From: Ectobacillus polymachus
GTDB lineage: Bacteria > Bacillota > Bacilli > Bacillales > Bacillaceae_G
Assembly (NCBI RefSeq): GCF_048159605.1
Contig: NZ_JBLREB010000001.1
Location: 62,001 to 126,000 of the forward strand
DNA: 64,000 nt
Reading direction: 5' to 3'
How positions within the stretch are numbered: position 1 is the stretch's first letter; every line of letters begins with the position of its first letter. A program made the translations under genes and the position numbers. Positions 17,068-26,577 of the stretch are shown one piece after another. Below the pieces are notes generated by a model. The model searched no databases, was not told the DNA's origin, and worked only from the letters and a program-made list of their open reading frames with translations.

Positions 17068-20025
17068 GTGAAAGAGCTTGTGATGAAACTTCATTCCATT
17101 TGTTCGAGCCATCCATATGAAGAGAAGGTGTTACTCGTAAGTCAGTATGCTACTGGGCAACAGATTCTTGAGGCTTATACGAAGGCTGGATTTGCAACGA
17201 TTAATTTGAAGGTGAAGACAGTGCTAGATGTAGCGCTTGATATGCTGGATTCCCGGTCGGTGTTTGTGGAAAATCGGCTGGAGGAGACGGTTGGTGCGCA
17301 GCTTGTATATTTGGTTTTGACCCAGCTGAAAGAGGGCGGGATGCTTCGTTATTTTGATCAGATGGAAATTACGTCTTCGTTCAGTCGGGGGATGTATCAG
17401 ACGATTCATACGCTGCGGATGGCAGGGTATCAGGCGGAATCACTTCGTCCGGAGATGTTTGTAACGAAGGAGAAGGGGGAGGATATGGTCCGAATTTTAA
17501 CGGAGTATGAGAAGCTTCTTTCTACTTATCAGAAAATGGATGATGCCCAGCTACTTAAAATGGCGATGGCATATGAGCATAAGACGGGTGACGTTCTGTA
17601 TGTGCTGCAGTCGAATCTATCGCTCACGTATACGGAGGAGGAATTCCTGCGTGCTCTTTTGCCTGATGAGGTGGAGATTCTCCCGCTCCCACCTGTGTAC
17701 GGGATATCAATTCCGAAGCGGTCCGGACTTGGCAGGATTGTGTTCGGAGAGGCGACGCCACTTAGTTATTTATATGACCTGCATTCACGAAAAGGTAATG
17801 CGGATGTATCTGTATTTGCAGCTCGTACAGAGGAAACGGAGCTGAAGCAGGTTTTGCAGCAAATAAAACAGTCGGGCGAACAGCTCGATGAATATGTTAT
17901 CTTTTACACGAGCAGTGAGAAGTATCTTTTGCACAGCTACCATCTTGCAAAGAAGTTGGACATTCCTGTGACATTTGGAGAGGGGATTCCGATTTCGTTA
18001 ACTCGTCCGGGGCGTCTTGCTGCTGGTGTACTTACGTGGATGAGAGAAAATTATAGCACTATTACCTTTGTTAATTTGCTTCAAGAGGGTCTGCTTAATC
18101 TTGGAGATGAAGCGCCTAACCGAACAAGAATGATCCATTTGCTTCGAGACGCCGGGATTGGCTGGGGGAAGGAGCGATATGTTCCGCAACTTCAGGCGTA
18201 TATAGACATGCTAGAGAAAAAGATGGAAAGGGCAGAGCCAGATAGAAAGGAATATTACACAAAACAGATAGACCAGGCAAAATGGACACTTCGCTGGTTT
18301 GAGCGTTTGATGAAGAAAATGCCGCCGTTTGAAGAGAAAATGGTGTATAAAGAGGCGTTAGTTGGAATGTCCTATATAATCAAGAATTTCTGCAGAACTT
18401 CATCGGCGGCGGATGAGTTGGCGAAGCAGACGATGTTAACGGAAATTGAGAAGGTACTTCCGTATGCAGATGAAGCATATGGACGGTTTTCACTCTTTGA
18501 CAAGCTTTCGGATTTGCTGCTTTCTTTACGGATTCTCTCGTCTGGACCAAAGCCAGGGCATTTGCATATTACTTCTTATTTGAATGGGGTGTATCAAGCG
18601 CGGAAGAATGTAAGTATCGTAGGGCTTGATAATCACAGCTTTCCGGGCGAAGTAACTGAAGATCCCTTGTTGCTTGATACCGAACGAGAGCGTCTTGGTA
18701 GAGATATCCCGCTATTGCAAAGTAGTGGACAGGAGCGGCTATATACAATGGTGCAGCTTTTAACGCAGTGCGAAGGAAGAGTTACGATGAGCTATTGCAA
18801 TTTTTCCATTTCAGATAACCGCGTCATCCGTCCAGCTTTTCTGCTTTTACAGACATACCGGTTCGTAACAGGACAACCTGATTGTGATTTTAACAAGATT
18901 GCTCAGCTTCCTTCACCGCTTATTCCCGACACTTTATTCCAAAAGCGGGATTATTGGGGTAGGAAATTTATGGAGGAAAAGAAGCGTGAGCTACAGGACG
19001 ATTTACTTCAACAATTTCCAGGATTAGATAACGGACTGAAAGCGGAGCATAATCGCATACTACCGGAGTTTACGACATACGATGGACTTGTATCGGTTGA
19101 TCCATCTCTTCAAGATCAGGATCGTGTGATGACTGCGAGCAAGCTTGAGACGCTTGCGACTTGTCCGTATTCGTATTTTCTTGGAAATATTTTAGGCGTG
19201 AAGCCGGTTGAGGAACTGGTATTTGATCCGAATCGTTGGTTGGATGCAGCTACGCGCGGAAGTTTGCTTCATAAAATATTTGAGCTCTACTATAATGAAT
19301 CTACTATAAATGATAAAGAGCTAATCCGTGGAATTGCGATGGACTTAATCAAGCAAGAGCGGGAACTTCTTCCTCATCCAAGTGAACGTGTATACGATAT
19401 GGAAGTACAGGATCTGCTCGCGTGTTGTGATTTGTTTGTTGCGGAAGAAGAGATTCATAGACAGGATTATAAGCCGCTTTATTTTGAATATGCGTTTGGT
19501 ATGAATGGGAAAGAGCCGGCAGACGTTCAGCTTCCATCTGGCGATACACTTTCGATTGCCGGTAAAATTGATCGCGTCGACGAAGGTTCTTCAGGAACTT
19601 ATCAAATTATCGATTATAAAACAGGTAGCACGTATCACTATAATCGCAACAAGCCGTTTCAAGGTGGTCGTCAGCTACAGCATTTTGTGTATGCCCTTGC
19701 GATTGAGCAGCATTTGCACTTGCAAGCCGGAAGTGTAGCAGAAAGTGCGTATTATTTTCCAACCGTAAAAGGGCAAGGAGAGCGATTCGTACGTATGCAA
19801 GATGATGGGATGCGGTCGAATGGCCTTGCTATTTTAGAGAAATTAGTAGCAGTACTAAGAAGCGGGCAATATGTAATGACGGACAATGAAGAAGACTGTA
19901 AGTTTTGCCCATACAAAAATGTTTGCCGTAGAGAATTCTATAAGAAAGATTTGTTAGATCAAAAACGAATGGATACGCGGTATGATGCGTTAGCATGTTT
20001 CAGAGGAGTGAGAGCGTATGACTAA
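17068..20025 (+). CDS. AddB-like nuclease with iron-sulfur cysteines
   Basis: A 985-residue protein starting with GTG behind CAAAGGAGAG. The N-terminal half looks helicase-derived but shows no Walker A lysine motif (VSQYATGQQ occurs where GKS might be expected). The C-terminus is a RecB-type nuclease: GKIDRVDE and QIIDYKTGS (D849, K851). Cysteines C699 and C944-X2-C947-X5-C953 match the Fe-S cluster layout of AddB. It is clearly shorter than the housekeeping AddB (about 1,160 residues). The stop overlaps the AddA-like start by 8 bp. The GC content of this pair is visibly higher than that of the neighbours. It may be a second, accessory AddAB-type end-resection or anti-phage complex. Confidence 0.8.
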   Translation: MKELVMKLHSICSSHPYEEKVLLVSQYATGQQILEAYTKAGFATINLKVKTVLDVALDMLDSRSVFVENRLEETVGAQLVYLVLTQLKEGGMLRYFDQMEITSSFSRGMYQTIHTLRMAGYQAESLRPEMFVTKEKGEDMVRILTEYEKLLSTYQKMDDAQLLKMAMAYEHKTGDVLYVLQSNLSLTYTEEEFLRALLPDEVEILPLPPVYGISIPKRSGLGRIVFGEATPLSYLYDLHSRKGNADVSVFAARTEETELKQVLQQIKQSGEQLDEYVIFYTSSEKYLLHSYHLAKKLDIPVTFGEGIPISLTRPGRLAAGVLTWMRENYSTITFVNLLQEGLLNLGDEAPNRTRMIHLLRDAGIGWGKERYVPQLQAYIDMLEKKMERAEPDRKEYYTKQIDQAKWTLRWFERLMKKMPPFEEKMVYKEALVGMSYIIKNFCRTSSAADELAKQTMLTEIEKVLPYADEAYGRFSLFDKLSDLLLSLRILSSGPKPGHLHITSYLNGVYQARKNVSIVGLDNHSFPGEVTEDPLLLDTERERLGRDIPLLQSSGQERLYTMVQLLTQCEGRVTMSYCNFSISDNRVIRPAFLLLQTYRFVTGQPDCDFNKIAQLPSPLIPDTLFQKRDYWGRKFMEEKKRELQDDLLQQFPGLDNGLKAEHNRILPEFTTYDGLVSVDPSLQDQDRVMTASKLETLATCPYSYFLGNILGVKPVEELVFDPNRWLDAATRGSLLHKIFELYYNESTINDKELIRGIAMDLIKQERELLPHPSERVYDMEVQDLLACCDLFVAEEEIHRQDYKPLYFEYAFGMNGKEPADVQLPSGDTLSIAGKIDRVDEGSSGTYQIIDYKTGSTYHYNRNKPFQGGRQLQHFVYALAIEQHLHLQAGSVAESAYYFPTVKGQGERFVRMQDDGMRSNGLAILEKLVAVLRSGQYVMTDNEEDCKFCPYKNVCRREFYKKDLLDQKRMDTRYDALACFRGVRAYD

Positions 20026-23000
20026 TATGGTAAAGGATCAAGCGGCCCGAAATCAAATTCAGCAGGAGCTTACGACGAATTTTCTCGTAGAGGCTGGAGC
20101 AGGATCAGGGAAAACAACAAGCTTAGTCGAGCGGATGGTCCAGCTCGTATACTCCGGCATCTGTACGATTGATCAAATTGTAGCGATTACCTTTACAGTA
20201 AAGGCAGCGGATGAACTGAAAGTACGGTTTCAATCAAAGCTTGAGCAAACGTGGAAAAACGAGACTGACGGCGCAGTTAAGATTCGTCTAGCAGCAGCGA
20301 TGCAAAATATCGAGCAGTGCTTTCTGGGAACAGTACATTCCTTCTGTGCACGACTTCTTCGCGAAAGACCAGTGGAGGCACATCTTGATCTTGCCTTTTC
20401 GGAAATCAAGGAAGAAGATGACATAACGCTGTTAGAAGAAGCATGGCATGTCTATTTGCAAAGACTACAAAACGAACAGGCTCCTATTCTGCAAACGATG
20501 AACGAGCTGTCGATTTCGATGAAGACGTTATTTGAAAATTTGAAAGAAATGAAGGATTATTCGGATGTAATGTGGGTGAGGGAAGAAGTCGCAAATCCGG
20601 AACTTTTACCTGCTTTTCAGAACCTCATGCAGCTTGCAAGGGAAGCGAAGGGTTCAATTCCAGAAAAACAACCAGATAAAGGATACGATACGCTGCAAAA
20701 TGCGATTATTAATGCTTGCAAAAAAGAACGTTATCTAAATCTTGAACACGATGCGGCGCTAATTGATGTCTTTGAAGAGTTTAATAAAAATTTAAAAATA
20801 ACACAGAACCGCTGGAATTCAAAAGAGGATGCTAAATTTTATGCCGGAAAAATAAGCGATTTTGTGGAAACAACGATAAAGCCCCTTCTGCAACAGTGGA
20901 AGGAGTATTGTTACCCGACTATTCTTTCGTTTTTAACGGGTGCTTTGGAAACGTATGTACATATGAAGCGGGAACGCTCTCTTTTAAACTTTCAAGATTT
21001 GCTGCTCCACGCTGCTCGCCTTTTGCGTGACCATGCGGAGGTCCGACAATATTTTCAAGAGAAGTACCGAACCATACTCGTTGATGAGTTTCAAGATACA
21101 GATCCGATTCAGGCGGAAATTATGTTTTATTTGACTAGTAGTAATGTAACAGAGAAGGTTTGGACGAAATGCAAACCAAAAGCCGGTTCACTTTTTGTCG
21201 TGGGAGATCCGAAACAAGCGATATACCGATTCCGTCGTGCAGATATGGATACGTACAACCGCGTAAAGGAGCTCTTGATGAAGCACGGAGGCAAGGTACT
21301 GCAGCTTACGATGAACTTTCGGACGGTGGATACGGTAACGAGGGAGTTAAATAGGATATTTTCTCAGTATCTACCTGATGAGGAAACGATGTATCAGGCT
21401 ACCTATCATCCGCTTGATTCCTTTCAGGAGGATACGCATAAGGAACTTTCAGGAATTAGAAAGCTTACCGTAGGTGCAAAGAAGAAGGATGAGGTTATTA
21501 GTGAGGATGCAGAGAAAATTGCGACAGTCATTCAGGAACTCATTCAACAAGGGTATAAACCGAGCGATTTTATGGTGCTAACGCGATATACGGATGGTTT
21601 GCCGATGTATGCAAAGAGCATCGAATCAAGAGGAATCCCGGTTAATATAAGCGGAGAAGTCATACTCGGAGAAATTCAGGAATTTTATGAGTTTCTCACT
21701 CTCCTAAAAACGTTCGTTGACCCTACGGACCAAGTCGCTTTACTAGCTACGCTTCGCGGCACCTTCTTTGGTATGAGCGATGAGGAGCTCTATGCATGGA
21801 AACGAAGTGGCGGCTTCTTTTCCATCTATCAGGAATGTCCCAAAACGTTATCTGAAGCGATGAAGGTGAAATGGGAGCTGACGATCGATACGTTAAAAAC
21901 CTATGAAAAATGGGCGAGAACGCTCTCTCCGGTCAATGCGATTGAATTGATTATAGAAGACGCTGGATTTTATGCACTGCTAATGAAGAATGGAAGAGGC
22001 AAGCAGGAGTATCACAGTTTACTTCAAATTTTAGAAATGCTGCGCAAACAAGAAATGGAAGGGAGCGCCACGTTTAAGGAAGCATTTGAGCTAATACAAA
22101 AGCTAATAAACGAAAAAACGACTGTCCTTAATATTGAAGAAGATGCTGACGCTGTCCGCGTTATGAACATTCATAAAGCGAAAGGACTCGAGGCACGGAT
22201 TGTGTTTCTCGCGCATCCGGCAAAGGTCGTTGATCATAAGCCGTTTAGACACATAAAGCGGGAAGACGACATCTCGAAAGGATATATTTCATTTACTAAA
22301 AACAAAGGACCACATATCAGGAATGAAATCAGTTTTCCACTAAATTGGCCGGCTTATCAAGAGGAAGAAGGACATTATGTAGAAGCAGAGGAATTGCGCA
22401 TCTTGTATGTTGCGGCTACCCGCGCAGAAAAGGTTTTGTTCATTAGCGAAGGGAGCGATAAGAAGAAAAATCCTTGGCAAAAGCTACTTGACCTTCTTGA
22501 TATAGAAGAATATGTACCAGGCATGGATGAAGTTGCAGCAAGTTATGAAACGGAAATCATCTCAGCTCACGAGTACACGAATAGCACGAGCAATCTCCTC
22601 TCATGGTTGCAAAATCGGAAAGAGAAATCCTTTGAACAATGGTCACCGACCAAAAATAAAGATTATGCAAAAGCTGCGTTAATAGAGCGGGAAGAAGGAG
22701 GCGGCTTGGCGTGGGGAACGCTCATTCACCACGTTTATGAGAAAATTGTAAAAGGGGCGGATGTAACCAATATCCCGCAGTTGCTAAAACACTACGGTCT
22801 TCCAGCCGAGAGGGAAGCTGATGTACGAGAAGCAATCACCATTTTAACAGGATCGAATCTTTGGCAGAAGCTACATACAGCCGAACTCGTCTTAACGGAA
22901 GTACCAATTTTGCTTAATGTAACGAAAGATCACCCGCTTTATGCGAAAGTTGATACATCCGAAGGCGTATGCCCGTCCTATCACGTAAATGGTGTAATCG

Positions 23001-23200
23001 ATTTGATTTATAAGCAGGGCGGAGCTTGGCATATCGTTGATTATAAAACCGACCAACCGACTGACGCAGGGCAATTTGAAACGCTGCGCACGTTTTATCA
23101 GGATCAAATCGACTTTTACAAGCAGGCATGGGAAGAAATGACGGGGGAAACCGTGGAGAGCAGTGAATTGTTTTTTGTGAGGGAGGAAGGCAGCCGGTAG
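20018..23200 (+). CDS. AddA-like UvrD-family helicase-nuclease
   Basis: A 1060-residue SF1A helicase with Walker A VEAGAGSGKTTS (26-35), AITFTVKAADEL (Ia), VDEFQDTDPIQ (II), VGDPKQAIYRFRRAD (III), MNIHKAKGLEARIVF (V) and LYVAATRAEKVLF (VI). A C-terminal RecB-like nuclease follows, with WHIVDYKTDQ (D1008, K1010). In AddAB this subunit supplies the 3'-5' helicase and one nuclease. It overlaps the AddB-like gene by 8 bp (ribosome site AGGAGTGA). At 1060 residues it is shorter than typical AddA (about 1,230), so I regard it as a divergent paralogue, not the housekeeping recombination enzyme. The gene is intact and followed by a terminator. Confidence 0.85.
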   Translation: MTNMVKDQAARNQIQQELTTNFLVEAGAGSGKTTSLVERMVQLVYSGICTIDQIVAITFTVKAADELKVRFQSKLEQTWKNETDGAVKIRLAAAMQNIEQCFLGTVHSFCARLLRERPVEAHLDLAFSEIKEEDDITLLEEAWHVYLQRLQNEQAPILQTMNELSISMKTLFENLKEMKDYSDVMWVREEVANPELLPAFQNLMQLAREAKGSIPEKQPDKGYDTLQNAIINACKKERYLNLEHDAALIDVFEEFNKNLKITQNRWNSKEDAKFYAGKISDFVETTIKPLLQQWKEYCYPTILSFLTGALETYVHMKRERSLLNFQDLLLHAARLLRDHAEVRQYFQEKYRTILVDEFQDTDPIQAEIMFYLTSSNVTEKVWTKCKPKAGSLFVVGDPKQAIYRFRRADMDTYNRVKELLMKHGGKVLQLTMNFRTVDTVTRELNRIFSQYLPDEETMYQATYHPLDSFQEDTHKELSGIRKLTVGAKKKDEVISEDAEKIATVIQELIQQGYKPSDFMVLTRYTDGLPMYAKSIESRGIPVNISGEVILGEIQEFYEFLTLLKTFVDPTDQVALLATLRGTFFGMSDEELYAWKRSGGFFSIYQECPKTLSEAMKVKWELTIDTLKTYEKWARTLSPVNAIELIIEDAGFYALLMKNGRGKQEYHSLLQILEMLRKQEMEGSATFKEAFELIQKLINEKTTVLNIEEDADAVRVMNIHKAKGLEARIVFLAHPAKVVDHKPFRHIKREDDISKGYISFTKNKGPHIRNEISFPLNWPAYQEEEGHYVEAEELRILYVAATRAEKVLFISEGSDKKKNPWQKLLDLLDIEEYVPGMDEVAASYETEIISAHEYTNSTSNLLSWLQNRKEKSFEQWSPTKNKDYAKAALIEREEGGGLAWGTLIHHVYEKIVKGADVTNIPQLLKHYGLPAEREADVREAITILTGSNLWQKLHTAELVLTEVPILLNVTKDHPLYAKVDTSEGVCPSYHVNGVIDLIYKQGGAWHIVDYKTDQPTDAGQFETLRTFYQDQIDFYKQAWEEMTGETVESSELFFVREEGSR

Positions 23201-23255
23201 GACGCTTGTCTCTTACAATATGAAAATGGATTATTTACAATTTGTTTTTTCAAAT

Positions 23256-23286
23256 AAGACGGCTATATCTAGCTGTCTTGTTTTTT
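23256..23286 (+). terminator. Rho-independent terminator of the AddAB-like operon
   Basis: A 10-bp stem AAGACGGCTA/TAGCTGTCTT (one G-U pair, loop TATC), then G and a run of six T, 55 bp after the stop. Confidence 0.8.
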
Positions 23287-23431
23287 ATTATAATGTCTTA
23301 TAAGTAAATATATGTAAACAAAAGTGTGGTAAAACGGATACTTAGAAGATCAAAAAGAGATGATCTGATTAGTGATGTATCGCAACAAACTTAGGTTTTT
23401 AAAGGTAAAAGAAATCCTAGAAAGAGAAATA

Positions 23432-23746
23432 TGAAGTACATGAAGAGAAATTCATTGAAAAATTAAGGGTGCATTTTGGTGATCATTAAAGTTGAGCAAA
23501 AGGCTATAAAACGTGATCTTGACGACTTGAACTCTAAAGAATTTGAAGTATTTTAGACTGATGGAAAGTATGGCAAGAAGTTATATAAAAAATAGGAAGT
23601 TTGAACTTTTTGAATTAAGACTGCTAATTGATGCAGTTCTTTCAGTACGGTTTATTACAGATAAACAATCACAAAATCTAATTGATAAAATTAAAAGTTT
23701 AACAAGTATTTTTAATGCAAGGTATTTACCAGATATGGAATCCTAG
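23432..23746 (+). pseudogene. WYL-domain transcriptional regulator remnant
   Basis: Three frames in succession spell parts of a YafY/WYL-type regulator N-terminal region: EVHEEKFIEKLRVHFGDH, then QKAIKRDLDDLNSKEFEV (helix-turn-helix), then FELRLLIDAVLSVRFIT and QSQNLIDKIKSLTS. In-frame stops and shifts separate them and no WYL effector domain follows, so the gene is dead. It marks a degraded segment between the AddAB-like operon and the GTPase pair. Confidence 0.6.
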
Positions 23747-23823
23747 TAGTTGTCGTTTCTTGAACTTTATAGGGGTTACTGCTTCTCTTTAGCTATTACC
23801 GCATATTATGGATATTGTTCTTG

Positions 23824-23910
23824 TTAAGTTTCATACCATTTAGATTGGGGCATTCCACTTGCTTTAAAATCTGCAACTTGACGTTCCCATTTTTTATGTA
23901 ATTCCTTACG
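23824..23910 (-). mobile_element. IS66-type TnpA (accessory protein) remnant
   Basis: The minus strand encodes RKELHKKWERQVADFKASG and then MPQSKWYET before a stop. This resembles the N-terminus of IS66-family TnpA-like accessory proteins (W..R..DY/FKASG.S...W). Nothing further of the element is present. Confidence 0.4.
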
Positions 23911-23921
23911 TATTATAAAAA

Positions 23922-23952
23922 AATCTCCTCTATTAATATAGTTGAGGAGATT
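23922..23952 (-). terminator. Rho-independent terminator after the GTPase operon
   Basis: A 9-bp stem (AATCTCCTC at 23922-23930, GAGGAGATT at 23944-23952). Read on the minus strand, it is followed by a run of seven T. It lies about 46 bp after the stop of the second GTPase. Confidence 0.8.
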
Positions 23953-23997
23953 ATCATATATATTTAAATGTTTGAACATATGGTATTAATTTGCCAC

Positions 23998-25056
23998 TTA
24001 CGATTTATCCAATATGATACCAATAAATTCCCTAATTTTCGGTACTAGATTTTGTAAATCTTTCTTTATACTTTCAGTATATACATGTAACATATTACAT
24101 AATTTCTCATAATTAAAGGTATACATATATATTTTTGTTAATGGAAAAATACTAATTGCTGCCAGTATGACAAAATCTCCTTTGTCTAACGAATTATTAA
24201 TATGATATTGTGATAAATTAGTTGTAGGAAGGGCAGAATCTAGATTAAGATTAATTGAAATAGTATCAAAAATTTTAATGATGGTAAGAATTTCGTTATA
24301 AATAATATTTTCAATCTGTCCAGAATTTAATTCTTTAATAAAGTTGTATTTGTCATCTAGCAGTTTGCTATATATTTTTTCTCTATTAAATAAACCTATA
24401 TTATTTTTGAAATATAATTTTTCATTTTCTTCCCATTTATTAACATATGCTTTTAATAGATACAAACAACGATAAGGAACACGGTTAATTAATGTTGTTT
24501 TAAAATGCTGTGAGATTTCTTGTTTTATATTGTCTTTTCCAAAAGGTTCCGTGGTTCCCCTTCTAGTTGCTTTTTTAACACTGCAAATTTTAATTGTATT
24601 TACAGAACTTCCGAATTCTCTGTATATTTCCGCTCTCATTTTTTCAATTTTTTCTTCCGAAACATTATCAGCTTTTGTAAATAAAACTGTTACAGGACAT
24701 TTTTCTTTTATTAGCTTTTTAATAATTTTTAATTCAAAGTCTTGGACCCTAAACTTAGGTGCAGCAATACAAAAGAAGATAGAATGAATCCATTTATAAG
24801 CTGGCTGATCTGTCCCTCTATTACTTAAAGTATCTTCTAAGTCTTGCATCCATTCAGAAGCTTTATCAGGTTCAAGCCCCCAAGAATCAAAGACTCTTAC
24901 AGATAGTTCTTCTAATTTGAATGAAATTGGATGGAATCCTCTTTCGGTAACAGCACTACCAGTTCCTGTCTTTCTAATATCTTCACCAAACAGATAGTTA
25001 ATAAGAGAACTTTTACCAACACCTGATTGACCTATAATTGCAACATTGTATTGCAT
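23998..25056 (-). CDS. Era/IRG-like P-loop GTPase (second of a pair)
   Basis: A 352-residue GTPase. G1 is IIGQSGVGKSSLIN (8-21), switch I Thr lies in GTGSAVTERG, G3 is DSWG (57-60; canonical DxxG), and G4 is TKAD (127-130). The C-terminal 150 residues are helical, with a hydrophobic stretch near FVILAAISIFPLTKIYMY (about 290-310), consistent with membrane approach. It follows the DUF697-type GTPase gene after a hairpin on the same strand and probably belongs to its operon. Paired GTPases with membrane-proximal C-termini recall dynamin-like or immunity-related GTPases; a defence role is inference. No target is known. Confidence 0.8.
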   Translation of the reverse strand: MQYNVAIIGQSGVGKSSLINYLFGEDIRKTGTGSAVTERGFHPISFKLEELSVRVFDSWGLEPDKASEWMQDLEDTLSNRGTDQPAYKWIHSIFFCIAAPKFRVQDFELKIIKKLIKEKCPVTVLFTKADNVSEEKIEKMRAEIYREFGSSVNTIKICSVKKATRRGTTEPFGKDNIKQEISQHFKTTLINRVPYRCLYLLKAYVNKWEENEKLYFKNNIGLFNREKIYSKLLDDKYNFIKELNSGQIENIIYNEILTIIKIFDTISINLNLDSALPTTNLSQYHINNSLDKGDFVILAAISIFPLTKIYMYTFNYEKLCNMLHVYTESIKKDLQNLVPKIREFIGIILDKS

Positions 25057-25109
25057 ATTAATATCTCCTTCTATACATAAATAATAATGGATTTATTAGC
25101 TATCAATTA

Positions 25110-25136
25110 AGAAGGGGAGTGAGACACTCCCCTTCT
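25110..25136. terminator. Intercistronic hairpin between two GTPase genes
   Basis: A perfect 12-bp stem AGAAGGGGAGTG/CACTCCCCTTCT with a 3-nt loop, starting 2-3 bp after the stop of the upstream (minus-strand) GTPase. The U-run is weak, so it may attenuate rather than end transcription. Confidence 0.65.
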
Positions 25137-25138
25137 GC

Positions 25139-26260
25139 TTATTTTTTATTATTCTTAAAAGCATTTATGACAACATCTTTAAAAACGGTTTCAATGTTGT
25201 TTAAAAATTCATTCAATCCACCTTTATCCCCATTTAAAGCATACTCATTTATTCTGAAACACACTTCTGAAACACCATAGCCTAGAGCGGCGGTAATACT
25301 ACTAGCTACACTTCCTGTAATAATTGCTCCTCCTACTGATCCAACACCTGGAATTAGCTTCATTAGTTGTCCCACTATCCACACACCACTACTAGAAATA
25401 AGGGTTCCAACGCCTAAAGTTCCTACTAAACCAGTAATATTCGATAGTGACTCTTCCATATTATAAATAAAAGCAATTCTTGCAAACATTCCAGCTTGGT
25501 TTGCAAGTAGAATTGGAGCATCAGAAAAAGGAATTGGACTTGCACCAACAATAGCTGCTCCGCTTATATGTTGAAGTATAACCTTATTGGCTTCTTCACG
25601 TTTTACTCCCAAATCTAGTTTTTGTGCACTAATAAATGCGGATTTTAAGCCTTGAGGGAGGTTTTCAATAGTCCAGTGTATTAGTTTATTTATATCCATT
25701 AGTCCTAAATCAGGTAACTCTTCATTTGTTATTTCGAATATTTTATTTTTAAGTCCCGCATCTAGACATGCTTGCTCCATAAGTTGACTATCTTCTTCTG
25801 AAACTAAATCACTTTTAGTAAGAGCAAGCGCTACGGGAATACCTGTATCATTTAATTGTTTAATAACCGATTTATCAATATCATGGAAGCGGTGGCTTGA
25901 TGCATCAATACAATACCACACTATATGTATTTTTTCTTCAACTTTCTTTGCTTTATTCTCGGTTACATACTTAACCACATCATTTAAAAAACTTGCTTGG
26001 TTTTCACTCCCAATTTCATAACCAACTGTATCATAAAGAACGATTGGTACTTCTTCCGATTTATAAAGTTTCATAGATTTAGTTACTGGCTTTCCTTCAC
26101 CAACTTCAGCTAAATCTTTTCCGAAAATGACATTAATTAAAGAGCTTTTTCCTACACCTGTGCCTCCGATAATGAGAACATTTGGTTTGTCAATTTCTTT
26201 TTTATATCTATCGTACTCCTGTTGCATCTTACCATTTAATTGTTCAGTGTTAATGTTCAT
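25139..26260 (-). CDS. GTPase with DUF697/YcjF-like membrane domain
   Basis: About 373 residues. G1 is LIIGGTGVGKSSLIN (residues 29-43), switch I Thr is in GKPVTKS, G3 is DTVG (77-80) and G4 is TKSD (148-151). The C-terminal half (about 225-330) is rich in Gly/Ala hydrophobic stretches (GTLGVGTLISSSGVWIVGQL and GGAIITGSVASSITAALGYG), typical of DUF697-type membrane-inserting domains. ATG 26260 is chosen; ATG 26275 is an alternative, and GGGGG lies about 9 bp from the former. First gene of a two-GTPase operon. Such proteins are thought to act at membranes, but the role here is unknown. Confidence 0.82.
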   Translation of the reverse strand: MNINTEQLNGKMQQEYDRYKKEIDKPNVLIIGGTGVGKSSLINVIFGKDLAEVGEGKPVTKSMKLYKSEEVPIVLYDTVGYEIGSENQASFLNDVVKYVTENKAKKVEEKIHIVWYCIDASSHRFHDIDKSVIKQLNDTGIPVALALTKSDLVSEEDSQLMEQACLDAGLKNKIFEITNEELPDLGLMDINKLIHWTIENLPQGLKSAFISAQKLDLGVKREEANKVILQHISGAAIVGASPIPFSDAPILLANQAGMFARIAFIYNMEESLSNITGLVGTLGVGTLISSSGVWIVGQLMKLIPGVGSVGGAIITGSVASSITAALGYGVSEVCFRINEYALNGDKGGLNEFLNNIETVFKDVVINAFKNNKK

Positions 26261-26437
26261 AATAATTGCCCCCATAGAGTTATAAGCTACTTTTATTATT
26301 TTACAATATATACCTTCCTATTTAAATATTAATAACTCAACTTTCGCAGAGTAGAATCGGTAAATAATTATCGATCTAGTAAGGTAAGTGCGATCCATTG
26401 TTGTAGTTAGCTATTGATTAACTTTTGAATTTTTTTG

Positions 26438-26577
26438 TTACTCCTTAAGGGTTTCTTCCAGAATCTCCATTAATTGTTGAGGGGAAAGAGTCCATTCAAC
26501 GTCACTTTTTTCATCACAAAGTTCATAAAATATACCACCTAATGTTCTTATTCGTGCTACATCGGCTTTGCTAGATC
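26438..26577 (-). pseudogene. Unidentified protein C-terminal fragment
   Basis: The minus strand reads DVARIRTLGGIFYELCDEKS and continues as DVEWTLSPQQLMEILEETLK before its stop at 26438. It has clear protein-like composition, but no start or ribosome site, and a stop lies just upstream. I do not recognise the family. It looks like the 3' end of a deleted gene. Confidence 0.4.

Noticed and set aside
17068..23200. Housekeeping addAB
   Set aside because: Both proteins are substantially shorter than the standard subunits, and the AddB-like one has no visible P-loop; retained as AddAB-like without gene symbols.
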